DNA of 64,000 nucleotides from Paracidovorax avenae (GTDB taxonomy: Bacteria; Pseudomonadota; Gammaproteobacteria; Burkholderiales; Burkholderiaceae_C). The position numbers were made by a program, and so were the translations under genes. Each line of letters opens with the position of its first letter. Position 1 is the stretch's first letter. Positions 36,921-47,882 of the stretch are shown in pieces. Below the pieces are notes generated by a model. It ran no database searches, was not told the origin of the DNA, and worked only from the letters and a program-made list of their open reading frames with translations. The stretch lies in the NCBI RefSeq assembly GCF_040892545.1, contig NZ_CP156079.1, positions 2,701,501 through 2,765,500 of the forward strand. Direction: 5' to 3'.

Positions 36921-36935
36921 CCCTTCACGCTTTCG

Positions 36936-36969
36936 AAGCCGGCAGCCACACTGCCGGCTTTTTTCTTTT
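36936..36969 (+). terminator. Intrinsic terminator after the IPTL-CTERM gene
   Basis: AAGCCGGCAG at 36936-36945 and CTGCCGGCTT at 36951-36960 form a perfect 10-bp stem with loop CCACA. TTTTCTTTT follows. Confidence 0.93.
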
Positions 36970-37099
36970 CGTCCCGTACCGTGCTGGCGACGTGTCCAGT
37001 GCTGGTGCCGCACGCAAGGTCCACTGCGCAGCTTCCGTGTCATCAGCTTGAAATGTTTCGTCATTAACATTTTTTGACATCATTTCCGGCGCCGCAGGC

Positions 37100-38332
37100 A
37101 TGTCCGAATCCCGTGCGTATCTGACCGAATTCCGCCCCCGTTTCCGTCCCCCGAGCGCTGCGGATCTCTGCACCCCGGTGCCCAGCATGACCGCCGGGCA
37201 GACCAACGAAGAGGTCATGGAGGTGTTCAGCCGGCACCGGGATCTCGCCGCACTGCCCGTGGTGGAGGGCGAGCGGCCGATCGGCCTCATCAACCGCAAC
37301 ATCTTCCTCTCGCAGATGAGCAAGCAGTTCCGCATGGAGCTGTACGGCCGCAAGAGCTGCATCGCCTTCATGGACAAGGAGCCCCTGGTCGTGGATGCGG
37401 CGATGGACATCGACACGCTCACCCGCCGCACGGTGGAATACGGCGAGAAGGCGCTGTCCGACGGTTTCATCATCACGCGCGAGGGCACGTTCGCCGGCGT
37501 GGGCAACGGCCTGCAACTGATGCGCGTGGTCGCGGACATGCAGGCGTCGCGCAACCGGCAGATCATGCACAGCATCGAATACGCCAGCGTGATACAGCAA
37601 TCCACGCTGCGCACCTCCCGGGATACGCTGGCGCGCGCCTGCCCGCAGGCTGACCTGGTCTGGGAGCCGCGCGACGTGGTCGGCGGCGACTTCTACCAGT
37701 TCTGCCTGGAAGGCAGCGGCTGGTTCGGCGCCGTGGCGGACTGCACCGGACACGGCGTGCCCGGCGCCTTCATGACGCTCATCGCGTCCACCAGCCTGGG
37801 CCAGGCGATCGAGCGGCACGGACCGCGCGATCCGGCCTGCCTGCTGGGCAGCGTGAACCAGAGCATCAAGCAGGTGCTGGGCCAGGTGGACGGCAAGGAC
37901 GGAACACCGGGTTCCGACGACGGCATGGACGCCGCCTTCTTCTGGTACGAACCCGCCGCCGAGCGTCTGGTGTTCGCCGGTGCCCGGCTCTCGCTCCATG
38001 TGCTGAGGCCCGGTGCCGACGCAGTGGAAACCACCGAAGGCCAGCGCAAGGGCGTGGGCTACGTGGACAGCGGTATGGACTACGCGTGGCAGAACCAGGT
38101 CCTGCACCTGCCGGCAGGCAGCCTGGTGTTCATCGCCACGGACGGCCTGACCGACCAGGTGGGCGGCCCGCGTGCCATCGCGCTGGGCAAGCGCCGGGTC
38201 CGGGAACTGCTGCTGGACCACCGGGACGGCCGTCCCGAAGACATCAACCGTGCCGTGCGGGACGCCCTGCACCAGTGGCAGGGCGATCACGGTCGCCGCG
38301 ACGACGTGACGTTCCTGAGTTTCCGCACCTGA
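37100..38332 (+). CDS. CBS-domain SpoIIE/PP2C phosphatase, SiaA-like
   Basis: The protein has 410 residues. The N-terminal part (about 20-150) looks like a tandem CBS pair, for example LPVVEGERPIGLINRNIFL and DGFIITREGTFAGVGNG. The rest is a PP2C domain with metal-site motifs EPRDVVGGDFYQF, ADCTGHGVPGAF, GMDAAFFWYEP, ATDGLTDQVGG and RRDDVTFLSF. The order with the next three genes matches the Pseudomonas siaABCD operon. There SiaA dephosphorylates SiaC to switch on SiaD. Pseudomonas SiaA is membrane-bound with a HAMP domain. This one has no membrane segment, so it senses a different, probably nucleotide-like, signal. Confidence 0.87.
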   Translation: MSESRAYLTEFRPRFRPPSAADLCTPVPSMTAGQTNEEVMEVFSRHRDLAALPVVEGERPIGLINRNIFLSQMSKQFRMELYGRKSCIAFMDKEPLVVDAAMDIDTLTRRTVEYGEKALSDGFIITREGTFAGVGNGLQLMRVVADMQASRNRQIMHSIEYASVIQQSTLRTSRDTLARACPQADLVWEPRDVVGGDFYQFCLEGSGWFGAVADCTGHGVPGAFMTLIASTSLGQAIERHGPRDPACLLGSVNQSIKQVLGQVDGKDGTPGSDDGMDAAFFWYEPAAERLVFAGARLSLHVLRPGADAVETTEGQRKGVGYVDSGMDYAWQNQVLHLPAGSLVFIATDGLTDQVGGPRAIALGKRRVRELLLDHRDGRPEDINRAVRDALHQWQGDHGRRDDVTFLSFRT

Positions 38333-38373
38333 AACTGCCCGCCATCCACGATTTCCGCAGCAAGGCCTCACCC

Positions 38374-38934
38374 ATGATTTCCAGCAAATACGGCCCGTTC
38401 TTCAGCGTGGCCCGCGAGCACCAGGTCATCTTCTACTACGTGGGCTACTTCTCCCAGCACATCGTGGCTGCCATGGCGGACGCGGTGAAGCTGCAACTGG
38501 AGGTGGCCGGCATCGCCGGGCCGACGCGTCGCAAGCTGTTCTCGTCCTTCATCGAGATGGCGCAGAACATCATCCATTACTCCTCCGATTCCCTGACGCC
38601 GCCCAGCCAGACGGAAGGGGAGTTGCGCCACGGCTCGGTCTGCATCCGCCGCGAGGCCGACGGCCGCTTCCTGCTGCTCTGCGCGAACCCGATCGAGGCG
38701 GCCGCAGCCGACGAGCTGCGCGCCAAGCTCGAACAGCTGTGCAGCATGACGCTCGACGAGATCAAGCAGGCCTACCGCCAGACCCTGCGCGAGGAAACGC
38801 CCTCGGGCAGCAAGGGAGCGGGGATGGGATTCCTGACCGTCGCCCGCGATGCGAGCGCGCCGCTGGAGTTCGACTTCGAAGCCGCGCAGGGCGCGGCAGG
38901 CACGCCGGTCTTCTATCTGAAGGCCGCGATCTGA
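38374..38934 (+). CDS. siaB: SiaB-family kinase
   Basis: The protein has 186 residues and starts MISSKYGPFFSVAREHQVIF. A remote GHKL-like fold is suggested by SSFIEMAQNIIHYSSDS, where N and H fall in the N-box position, and by the Gly-rich SGSKGAGMGFLTVARD near residues 145-160. In Pseudomonas aeruginosa SiaB phosphorylates SiaC and so opposes the phosphatase SiaA. It lies between the phosphatase (41 bases) and siaC (32 bases). Confidence 0.82.
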   Translation: MISSKYGPFFSVAREHQVIFYYVGYFSQHIVAAMADAVKLQLEVAGIAGPTRRKLFSSFIEMAQNIIHYSSDSLTPPSQTEGELRHGSVCIRREADGRFLLLCANPIEAAAADELRAKLEQLCSMTLDEIKQAYRQTLREETPSGSKGAGMGFLTVARDASAPLEFDFEAAQGAAGTPVFYLKAAI

Positions 38935-38966
38935 AGCCGCGGCGGCCGCCCCAAGCAGAGAACACC

Positions 38967-39356
38967 ATGGACAATCTTTACATCGCACCGACCCCCAGCT
39001 CCCCCGAGGTGGACTTCCAGTTCGACAGGCACACCCTCCACCTGAGGGGCGAGTCCTATCCCGAGAATGCGGCAGCGTTCTACGGCGACGTCATCGCGCG
39101 CCTGCGCGAGTACCTGTCGCAGCAGCGGGAGCAGCGCATCGAAGCGCATATCGCGCTGGCCTACTTCAACAGCTCCAGCACGAAGATGCTGTTCAACCTC
39201 ATCGATGCGCTGAACGACGCGGCGGAGGAGGGCAACGCCGTCGCGCTGCACTGGTACTACGACGAGGAGGACGACACCATCCTCGAGTTCGGCCAGGAAC
39301 TGAGCGACGATTTTCCCGACCTCGAATTCTCCAGCCATCCGGTGATGCCGTCCTGA
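38967..39356 (+). CDS. siaC: SiaC-family regulatory phosphoprotein
   Basis: This 129-residue protein has the DUF1987/SiaC core: LHLRGESYPENAAAFYGD, then HIALAYFNSSSTKMLFNLID. Thr72 in the SSSTKM loop matches the Thr whose phosphorylation controls SiaC in P. aeruginosa. Unphosphorylated SiaC binds and activates the diguanylate cyclase SiaD. The acidic C-terminal half (YYDEEDDTILEFGQELSDD) is also typical. It is followed three bases later by the cyclase gene. Confidence 0.87.
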   Translation: MDNLYIAPTPSSPEVDFQFDRHTLHLRGESYPENAAAFYGDVIARLREYLSQQREQRIEAHIALAYFNSSSTKMLFNLIDALNDAAEEGNAVALHWYYDEEDDTILEFGQELSDDFPDLEFSSHPVMPS

Positions 39357-39359
39357 ACC

Positions 39360-40112
39360 ATGGACACCATGGCCACGCCACCCGACCTCTTCGAGTCCGA
39401 AAACCGCGCGCTGCTCGCCGCCCGGGCCGCCTACGACGCGTGCCATGCGCCAGCGCACGCGGAGGATTGCCGGCAGGCGCTGGGCGGGCTGCTCGCCGCC
39501 TATGAACGGCTCCTGCGCGAAACACGCCGGCTCGTGCGCCGCAGCGACCGCGCCGAACTGGAAATGAACCAGCTCAACCAGCAGCTGACGGAACTGGCCG
39601 AGCAACTCCACTACCGGGCCACCCACGATCCGCTCACCGGCGTGCTGAACCGCGCGGCCATCATCGAGCAGGTCAATGGCCAGTTCGAGGCCGGCAGCGT
39701 CGCGCTCATCGTGCTGGACATCGACCACTTCAAGAAGGTGAACGACAGCTTCGGCCATCCTGTCGGAGACCGGGTCATCCGCGGCGTGGTGGATTGCCTC
39801 AAGAGCGTGGTGCCCGGCTCTGCACAGATCGGCCGTGTCGGCGGAGAGGAGTTCACGGTGCTGCTGCCCGGCGAGGACGGACAGGCATGCGAGCGCGTGG
39901 CCGAGGCGGCGCGCGGGGCCATCGAGGGCGCCGACTTCGGCCTGCCGGACGGCAGCCGTGTCACCGCCAGTTTCGGCGTGAGCTGGCTGCCCGGCGGCTG
40001 CGTGTTCGACGATGCCTACGGGCTCGCCGACGAGGCGCTCTACGGCGCCAAGCGCGCGGGCCGCAATCGCGTCGTGTGCGCGGATCCGCCTGCGCACGCG
40101 CCGAGTCCATGA
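39360..40112 (+). CDS. siaD: SiaD-type diguanylate cyclase
   Basis: The 250-residue protein makes cyclic di-GMP from GTP. An N-terminal helical/coiled region (about 10-80, ending LNQQLTELAEQLHYRATHDP) leads into a complete GGDEF domain with active-site GGEEF in IGRVGGEEFTVLLPG and substrate motif DIDHFKKVNDSFGH. I see no RxxD inhibitory site upstream of GGEEF. Control is therefore probably through SiaC binding rather than product inhibition. The stop overlaps the next start in ATGA. Confidence 0.88.
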   Translation: MDTMATPPDLFESENRALLAARAAYDACHAPAHAEDCRQALGGLLAAYERLLRETRRLVRRSDRAELEMNQLNQQLTELAEQLHYRATHDPLTGVLNRAAIIEQVNGQFEAGSVALIVLDIDHFKKVNDSFGHPVGDRVIRGVVDCLKSVVPGSAQIGRVGGEEFTVLLPGEDGQACERVAEAARGAIEGADFGLPDGSRVTASFGVSWLPGGCVFDDAYGLADEALYGAKRAGRNRVVCADPPAHAPSP

Positions 40113-42358
40113 GCATCCAGATCGGGGTGGACGGCCTCGTCGCAGAGCCCGACTGCCCGCCGCCCACAGCGCCATGTTCGGCCCCGGCCTGGCAGGTGCT
40201 GGTCGTGGACTGCGATCCCGGCATGCATGGCCTGGTCCGCGGGGCGTTCGAAGGCCTGGAGCTGCTGGGCCGTCCGCTCGCCTCCCTGCATGCGTCCACC
40301 CGTGCGCAGGCGTGCGCGATGCTGCCCGCAGGGTCCGGCATCGCGGTGGTGCTGCTCGGCGCCCTCGCTGACGGAGACGCCGGCGACGGCGAAATGCTGG
40401 ACTTCATCCGCCACACGGCCGGACTGAGCGACACCCGCATCGTGCTGTGCACGATGCAATCAGGCCAGGCGCCGGACCAGGACACGCTGCTGCGCTACGA
40501 CATCAATGACTTCCGGGCGAAGTCCGAGCTCGCGCAGGGGCGGCTGCTGCCCGTGGTCCTTGCTGCCATCCGCTCCTACGAACAGCGTTGTTCCATCGAG
40601 GCGAGCCGCCGCAGCCTGGAGCTCATCGTGCGGTCCAGCGCGGCGCTGCTGGAGCAGCCCGATCTCCAGGCGTTCGCCGCAGGTGTCATCACCCAGCTCG
40701 AAGCCCTGCTGGACGGCGCTGCGCGGGGCATGGTGTGCATGCTGCATGGTGCCGCGCCCGACAGCTGCCGGGTGGTGGCCGCGACGGACCCCTTCGCCGC
40801 ATTCCCGGGCCGCGCGCTGGACGAACTGCCCGACACCCGCTGCCGGCAGCTGCTGGCCCGGGCGCTTAAGTTCTGCCAGAACATCCATGGGGAAGAGGGC
40901 GGCATCGCCCTGTACTTCGGCGACCGCAGCGAGCGCGGCATGGCCGTCTTCGTGGACACGCCCTATCCGCACAGCGCTCTCGATCGCCAATTGCTGGATG
41001 TGTTCTCCATCAACATGCGGACCCTGCTGCTCAACCGCGACCTGCTGGACCGCCTGCGCCGATTTGCCTACTACGACCCGCTGGTCCGCCTGCCCAACCG
41101 CGCCCACTTCGTCGAGAAGGTGGATGACTGCGTGCGGCGCGGCGGCGCGCAGGACCACATCCTCGCGTTGATCGATATCGACGATTTCAGCGCGGCGAAC
41201 GATGTGATGGGCCACACCTTCGGCGACCGGTTGCTGGAGGCCGCGGCCCGGCGCCTGGCCGATGCATTGCCTCCGGGCGTGCTCCTGGCACGCGTGGGCT
41301 CGGACACCTTCGGCGTGCTGGGCGAGGCCCGCCACGTGGCGTTGCCGCAATTGCTGCAGTGCATGCAGCCGCCGCCGGTCGTGGACGGCGTGCCTCAGAA
41401 GGTGTCGCTCACCTGCGGATACGTGCACCTGCCCTCGGCCGCCCAGGCCGGCGCGGACCTGGTCAAGGATGCGACCATTGCCCTGAAGCGGGCCAAGCGC
41501 GACCACCGCGGCCAGCACCTGCAATACCTCGAGCACATGGGCCGCGAGGCGCGGGACCGGGCCATGCTGCTGTCCGACCTGCGCGCGGCCATCGACGAGG
41601 CGCAGCTGTTCCTGGTGTACCAGCCGCAGCTGCATCTGGGCACGGGCGCCCTCGTGGGCATGGAAGCGCTGCTGCGCTGGCGCCTGCCCGACGGGCGGTT
41701 CGTCTCCCCGGACGATTTCATTCCGATCGCCGAGCATTCGGGCCTCATCGCGCCGCTCGGGCAATGGGTGCTGTCTACCGCCTGCCAGAGCCTGATCGCC
41801 CTGGCTCGCGAAGGCCTGGCGCCCCCGCGCATTTCCGTGAACGTGTCGGTGGTCCAGTTGCAGGACCCGGCATTTCCCGACACCGTGCGGGCGGCGCTGG
41901 CGGCCAGCGGCCTGCGGGGCAGCCAGCTGGAGCTGGAAATCACGGAGTCCGTCGCCGTGGTTCCCACCCAGCTGCTGCAGTCCACGCTGGCCTCGCTGCG
42001 CGCCGATGGCGTCAGCATCGCCATCGATGACTTCGGCACCGGCTACTCATCGCTGAGCTACCTGGAGCGGTTGCCGCTGGACCGCATCAAGATCGACCGC
42101 AGCTTCGTGCGCCGCCCCACCGGGGCGCAGGGTGCGCGCATCGCCGAAATGATCCTGAGGCTGGGGCACCAGTTGGGCCTGCGCGTGATGGCAGAGGGCA
42201 TCGAGGATGCCGCCACGTGGGACGCGCTGCTGCGCATGGGATGCGACGAAGGTCAGGGCTACCACATCGCCGCGCCCATGGACCTGGAGCAACTGCGGGC
42301 CTGGCTGGCCGCACGGCCCGCCGCGGCGGATCAGTTCGGGCGCAGCGGCGGCAGGTAG
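40109..42358 (+). CDS. Receiver-like/DUF3369/GGDEF/EAL protein, probable cyclic di-GMP phosphodiesterase
   Basis: The protein has 749 residues in four parts. Residues about 25-145 form a receiver-like domain that lacks the phospho-acceptor Asp: VVLLGALADG has Gly at that position. A DUF3369-like region follows at about 150-310. The GGDEF domain at about 320-480 is degenerate, with SDTF for GGDEF. The EAL domain at about 490-740 looks active: MEALLRW, NVSVVQLQD, LEITES, DDFGTGYSS, KIDRSF and EGIED. It is coupled to siaD, so it probably degrades the cyclase product. The 3' end overlaps the convergent cellulase gene by 28 bases. Confidence 0.87.
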   Translation: MSIQIGVDGLVAEPDCPPPTAPCSAPAWQVLVVDCDPGMHGLVRGAFEGLELLGRPLASLHASTRAQACAMLPAGSGIAVVLLGALADGDAGDGEMLDFIRHTAGLSDTRIVLCTMQSGQAPDQDTLLRYDINDFRAKSELAQGRLLPVVLAAIRSYEQRCSIEASRRSLELIVRSSAALLEQPDLQAFAAGVITQLEALLDGAARGMVCMLHGAAPDSCRVVAATDPFAAFPGRALDELPDTRCRQLLARALKFCQNIHGEEGGIALYFGDRSERGMAVFVDTPYPHSALDRQLLDVFSINMRTLLLNRDLLDRLRRFAYYDPLVRLPNRAHFVEKVDDCVRRGGAQDHILALIDIDDFSAANDVMGHTFGDRLLEAAARRLADALPPGVLLARVGSDTFGVLGEARHVALPQLLQCMQPPPVVDGVPQKVSLTCGYVHLPSAAQAGADLVKDATIALKRAKRDHRGQHLQYLEHMGREARDRAMLLSDLRAAIDEAQLFLVYQPQLHLGTGALVGMEALLRWRLPDGRFVSPDDFIPIAEHSGLIAPLGQWVLSTACQSLIALAREGLAPPRISVNVSVVQLQDPAFPDTVRAALAASGLRGSQLELEITESVAVVPTQLLQSTLASLRADGVSIAIDDFGTGYSSLSYLERLPLDRIKIDRSFVRRPTGAQGARIAEMILRLGHQLGLRVMAEGIEDAATWDALLRMGCDEGQGYHIAAPMDLEQLRAWLAARPAAADQFGRSGGR

Positions 42359-43677
42359 GTCGCCAGGCGTTCCTTGAAGAAGGGCTGCACGGCCGCGATG
42401 TTGCCCTTGACCGCGATGGTGTCCGCGCCGGTGTCCCGGCTCATGCCCAGCGGGTCTCCGTCCGGCCAGCCCGGGCCGAAGCACCACTGCGTGCTGGGCA
42501 CGTTGCTCCGCTGCAGGAGCTGCAGCATGCGCCGGGTCGCCACTTCGGCGCTCGCATTGTTTTCCGGATAGCCGTGCTCGCCCAGGAAGCCCCGCTTGCC
42601 GTTGTCCTGCAGCCATTGCAGGAAATTCGCCACCATCTTCTCGCCGGTATCCGGGGCCACGGTCTCCTGCGGATTCTTCCAGGCACCACCGCCCTGTCCG
42701 TTGTTGTCCAGATAGTTGTGGGCCTCGTACACGATCAGCCCGTACGGATCGGGAATGGTCGCCAGGGCGTCCGAGTATTTCTTCCACTCGCTGGCGGTCG
42801 CGAACTCGTTGCCGCAGATGAAGACGAAGTGCTTGCGGTCGTAGTCGAAGATGCGCGCGGCCGTGCGCGTCGCGGTGCGCTGCCACAGCGCCCGCATGTC
42901 CAGCGCGCTGCCATTGGCGTTCTTTTCCTTGCCGGTGTAGGGCTCGTTCATCAGTCCCCAGCCGAAGATCGCCGGATGCTCGCGGAACCGCTGCACGAGG
43001 CGCAGCCACAGGTCCGGCAGGCCGTCCTCGGTGTAGAGCTTGCAGCCCTGCGTGCCGATCACGCGGTACTCGTAGAGCTTGAGCAACTGGTCCCGGCTGT
43101 CGAAATATCCCACGTAGTTGAAGGGCCCCTGCGTGTAGGTGCCGCTCCACAGGGCGGCGTCGGCCGGATCGGCCACCGCGAGGCCATCCGGCCCCACGAG
43201 CTGGCCCGACTGGATGCGAAAGCCCTGGCGTGCCGCCACCCGCGTGGGCAGGCGCATGTAGTCGTGCAGTTCCAGGATCGCGCGCTTGCCCTGCGCCGCC
43301 AGGCGGTCCAGCACCGTGCCCACCTGCTTCGTGTACGTCTCGTCCAGGGGCATGCCCTGGCCCGTGCTGAAGCGCTGCGCCGTGGTGGGCAGGCGAAACA
43401 GCGGGCAGTCGCCGGCCGCGGCGATGTGCTTGTCGGAGATGTCGCGGTAATGCGTGCCGATCTGCGCGTTCTCCACGAAACTGTTCGAACCAAGGCCCGA
43501 CAGATTCATGCCCGCCAGGGGCAGCGACGCGGTGGCGGCGTGTCCTGCCGACCAGCCGGCCGTGGCGGCCCAGGCGGCAGCGCCCAGCCCGCCCTGGAGC
43601 ACGGAGCGGCGGGGCATGGTGGCGGCGGACGATGCGGAAGGAGCCTGCCGGGCGCCCCGGCGTGGTGGAATGGCCAT
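42331..43677 (-). CDS. Secreted glycoside hydrolase family 5 cellulase
   Basis: The 448-residue protein has an N-terminal export signal with MPRRSVLQGG and a hydrophobic Ala-rich stretch to about residue 48. The twin Arg suggests Tat export. GH5 features are NEP with acid/base Glu245, HNY around 320-322 and the nucleophile Glu367 in FLGEHGYPENN. HFVFICGNEFATASEW is also in the family style. The likely activity is endo-beta-1,4-glucanase on plant cell wall or bacterial cellulose. It lies beside the cyclic di-GMP genes, which could hint at cellulose-related biofilm, or it may be a virulence factor. Confidence 0.88.
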   Translation of the reverse strand: MAIPPRRGARQAPSASSAATMPRRSVLQGGLGAAAWAATAGWSAGHAATASLPLAGMNLSGLGSNSFVENAQIGTHYRDISDKHIAAAGDCPLFRLPTTAQRFSTGQGMPLDETYTKQVGTVLDRLAAQGKRAILELHDYMRLPTRVAARQGFRIQSGQLVGPDGLAVADPADAALWSGTYTQGPFNYVGYFDSRDQLLKLYEYRVIGTQGCKLYTEDGLPDLWLRLVQRFREHPAIFGWGLMNEPYTGKEKNANGSALDMRALWQRTATRTAARIFDYDRKHFVFICGNEFATASEWKKYSDALATIPDPYGLIVYEAHNYLDNNGQGGGAWKNPQETVAPDTGEKMVANFLQWLQDNGKRGFLGEHGYPENNASAEVATRRMLQLLQRSNVPSTQWCFGPGWPDGDPLGMSRDTGADTIAVKGNIAAVQPFFKERLATYLPPLRPN

Positions 43678-43944
43678 GGAAAAAACCTTTCAATGGGGGA
43701 TGGAGGGAGGCGGGGACAGCGCAACCGGAGCGGCTGTGCCGGGAGGGCAGGGCGCGCCGGGCGCGTCCCCTGGGACATGGCGCGGACCGGTCCCCGCGGG
43801 GTACTCCTTCGCGCCAACGCCACCTTAACGGGGCTGCAGGAACACGGCTGTAACCGCCTGTTGGCCGTGGCCTTTGCGCCACCCGTACAGGCGGCGCGCC
43901 GTCCCTCCCGGCCACGCGTTCTGTCCCAGCCGGGACAACCCTGG

Positions 43945-43973
43945 CTGGCATCCTCGTCCGGACTCTCTAGAAT
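43945..43973 (+). promoter_or_regulatory. Probable fadB promoter
   Basis: CTGGCA (4 of 6 to TTGACA) at 43945-43950 is 17 bases from TAGAAT (5 of 6 to TATAAT) at 43968-43973. The start point would fall near 43980, in the palindrome that follows. Confidence 0.5.
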
Positions 43974-43976
43974 CAA

Positions 43977-43994
43977 AAAGCACGACCGTTCTTT
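43977..43994. promoter_or_regulatory. Operator-like palindrome at the fadB start point
   Basis: AAAGCACGACCGTTCTTT is an 18-base imperfect palindrome in which seven of nine base pairs are symmetric. It sits over the expected transcription start, 26 bases before the ATG. TetR-type fatty acid regulators of Burkholderiales use sites of this style, so this is a candidate for acyl-CoA-responsive repression. Confidence 0.42.
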
Positions 43995-44019
43995 TCCATA
44001 CCAAACCAAGGGACAAGCA

Positions 44020-46119
<2,100 letters not shown>

Positions 46120-46162
46120 CCCGCGCCGTCCGCATGTTTGCAAAGAACCAGGGAATCCGCAC

Positions 46163-47338
46163 ATGACCTCCGCAGTGATCGTTTCCACCGCCCGCACGCC
46201 GCTCGCCAAGAGCTGGAAGGGCTCCTTCAACATGACCCACGGCGCCACGCTCGGCGGCCATGCGGTCCAGCACGCCGTGCAGCGCGCCGGCATCGACGGC
46301 TCGGAAGTCGACGACGTCATCATGGGCTGCGCCAACCCCGAAGGCGCGACCGGTGCCAACATCGCGCGCCAGATCGCGCTGCGCGCCGGCCTGCCCGTCA
46401 CCACCTCGGGCATGACCGTCAACCGCTTCTGCTCCTCCGGCCTGCAGACCATCGCGCTGGCCGCGCAGCGCATCATCGCGGGCGAGGCCGACGTGTTCGT
46501 CGCCGGCGGCGTCGAGAGCATCTCCTGCGTGCAGCAGGAAATGAACACGCACATGCTGCGCGACCTCGAGCTGGCCAAGGCCAAGCCCGAGATCTACTGG
46601 AGCATGCTGGAGACCGCCGAGCAGGTCGCCAAGCGCTATCACATCGGCCGCGACGCCATGGACGAATACGGCGCCGCCAGCCAGCAGAAGGCCTGCGCCG
46701 CGCAGGCCGCCGGCAAGTTCGACGACGAGATCGCGCCCATCACCGTCACGGCCGGCGTGGCCGACAAGACCCTGGGCCTCATTACCAAGCAAGTGACGGT
46801 GAGCAAGGACGAAGGCACGCGCGAAGGCACCACGAAGGAAGGCATCGCCGGCATCAAGCCCGCGCTGCCCGGCGGCGTGATCTCGGCCGGCAACGCGAGC
46901 CAGTTCTCCGATGGCGCGGGTGCCTGCGTCATCACGAGCGAAGACTATGCGAGCCGCAAGGGCCTCAAGCCCCTGGGCCGCTTCCTCGGTTTTGCCGTCG
47001 CGGGCTGCGAGCCGGACGAGATGGGCATCGGTCCCGTCTTCGCCGTGCCCAAGGTGCTCAAGAAGCTGGGCCTGACGGTGCAGGACATCGACCTGTGGGA
47101 GCTGAACGAAGCCTTCGCCGTGCAGGTGCTGTACTGCCGCGACAAGCTCGGCATCCCGGCCGATCGCCTGAACGTGAACGGCGGCGCCATCGCCCTCGGC
47201 CACCCCTACGGCGTGAGCGGCCAGCGCCTCACGGGCCACGCGCTCATCGAAGGCCGCCGCCGCGGCGCCAAGCGCGTCTGCGTCACGATGTGCATCGGCG
47301 GCGGCATGGGCGCAGCCGGCGTGTTCGAAGTGTTCTGA
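46163..47338 (+). CDS. Acetyl-CoA acyltransferase (thiolase)
   Basis: The 391-residue thiolase cleaves 3-ketoacyl-CoA with CoA. The nucleophilic Cys is in [16 protein letters not shown], near residue 90. The C-terminal His and Cys are in [15 protein letters not shown] and [16 protein letters not shown]. Length is standard. It forms the FadA/FadI-type partner of the multifunctional protein immediately upstream. Confidence 0.94.
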   Translation: MTSAVIVSTARTPLAKSWKGSFNMTHGATLGGHAVQHAVQRAGIDGSEVDDVIMGCANPEGATGANIARQIALRAGLPVTTSGMTVNRFCSSGLQTIALAAQRIIAGEADVFVAGGVESISCVQQEMNTHMLRDLELAKAKPEIYWSMLETAEQVAKRYHIGRDAMDEYGAASQQKACAAQAAGKFDDEIAPITVTAGVADKTLGLITKQVTVSKDEGTREGTTKEGIAGIKPALPGGVISAGNASQFSDGAGACVITSEDYASRKGLKPLGRFLGFAVAGCEPDEMGIGPVFAVPKVLKKLGLTVQDIDLWELNEAFAVQVLYCRDKLGIPADRLNVNGGAIALGHPYGVSGQRLTGHALIEGRRRGAKRVCVTMCIGGGMGAAGVFEVF

Positions 47339-47345
47339 GCGCGCC

Positions 47346-47810
47346 ATGTCCAGCAGCCCGCAGGAGGTGGCGGCCCGGCCCCGCAGCGATGCCGAATGGC
47401 TCGCCCATGGCCGCGAGGTGCTGGCCCGGCAGCCCTTCAGTCAGCTGCTGGGCGCCGAACTGGCCGCCTTCTCTCCGTCGCGCTGCGAGTTGCGCCTGCC
47501 CGTCACGCCGCGACTGCTCCAGCAGCACGGCTTCGTGCATGGCGGCGTGGTGAGCTACCTGGCCGACAACGCGCTCACCTATGCGGGTGGCGCGGCGCTG
47601 CAGGTTCCGGTGGTCACCTCCGAGCTCAAGATCAACTACCTGCGGCCGGCCCGCGGCGAATGGCTGGTCGCACGGGCGGAAACACTGCACTGCGGGCGGA
47701 CCCAGGCCGTGTGCCGGTGCGAGGTCTATGCGGTCGCGGACGGGGAGGAAAACCTCTGTGCCGCGGCGCAGGGCACCATCGCGGCGCTGCCCTCCCGGCC
47801 CGGCGGCTGA
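47346..47810 (+). CDS. Hotdog-fold thioesterase, PaaI type
   Basis: The 154-residue hotdog protein has HGFVHGGVVSYLADNALTYA at residues about 58-77, with the HGG and acidic residue expected of PaaI thioesterases. VVTSELKINYLRPA is the second family string. It probably hydrolyses acyl- or aryl-CoA. It starts eight bases after the thiolase stop, so it is part of the beta-oxidation operon. Confidence 0.87.
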   Translation: MSSSPQEVAARPRSDAEWLAHGREVLARQPFSQLLGAELAAFSPSRCELRLPVTPRLLQQHGFVHGGVVSYLADNALTYAGGAALQVPVVTSELKINYLRPARGEWLVARAETLHCGRTQAVCRCEVYAVADGEENLCAAAQGTIAALPSRPGG

Positions 47811-47882
47811 TCCTCCGCCTCCCGCGCCGTGCCGGCGGATCCGGTACGGCGTCCCAACTTCGTTCCCTGCGGAAATGCGTCC

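Larger units (their letters stand above)
43678..44019. other. Divergent region between cellulase and fadB
   Basis: These 342 bases carry no credible gene. The right end has a promoter-like pair and an operator-like palindrome (listed separately). For the cellulase direction I see no PIP box and no clear -10. The rest is GC-rich without structure. Confidence 0.55.

Noticed and set aside
42217..44019. In-frame 600-residue extension upstream of fadB
   Set aside because: The extension runs antisense through the cellulase gene and the divergent promoter region. The crotonase fold begins at the ATG at 44020.
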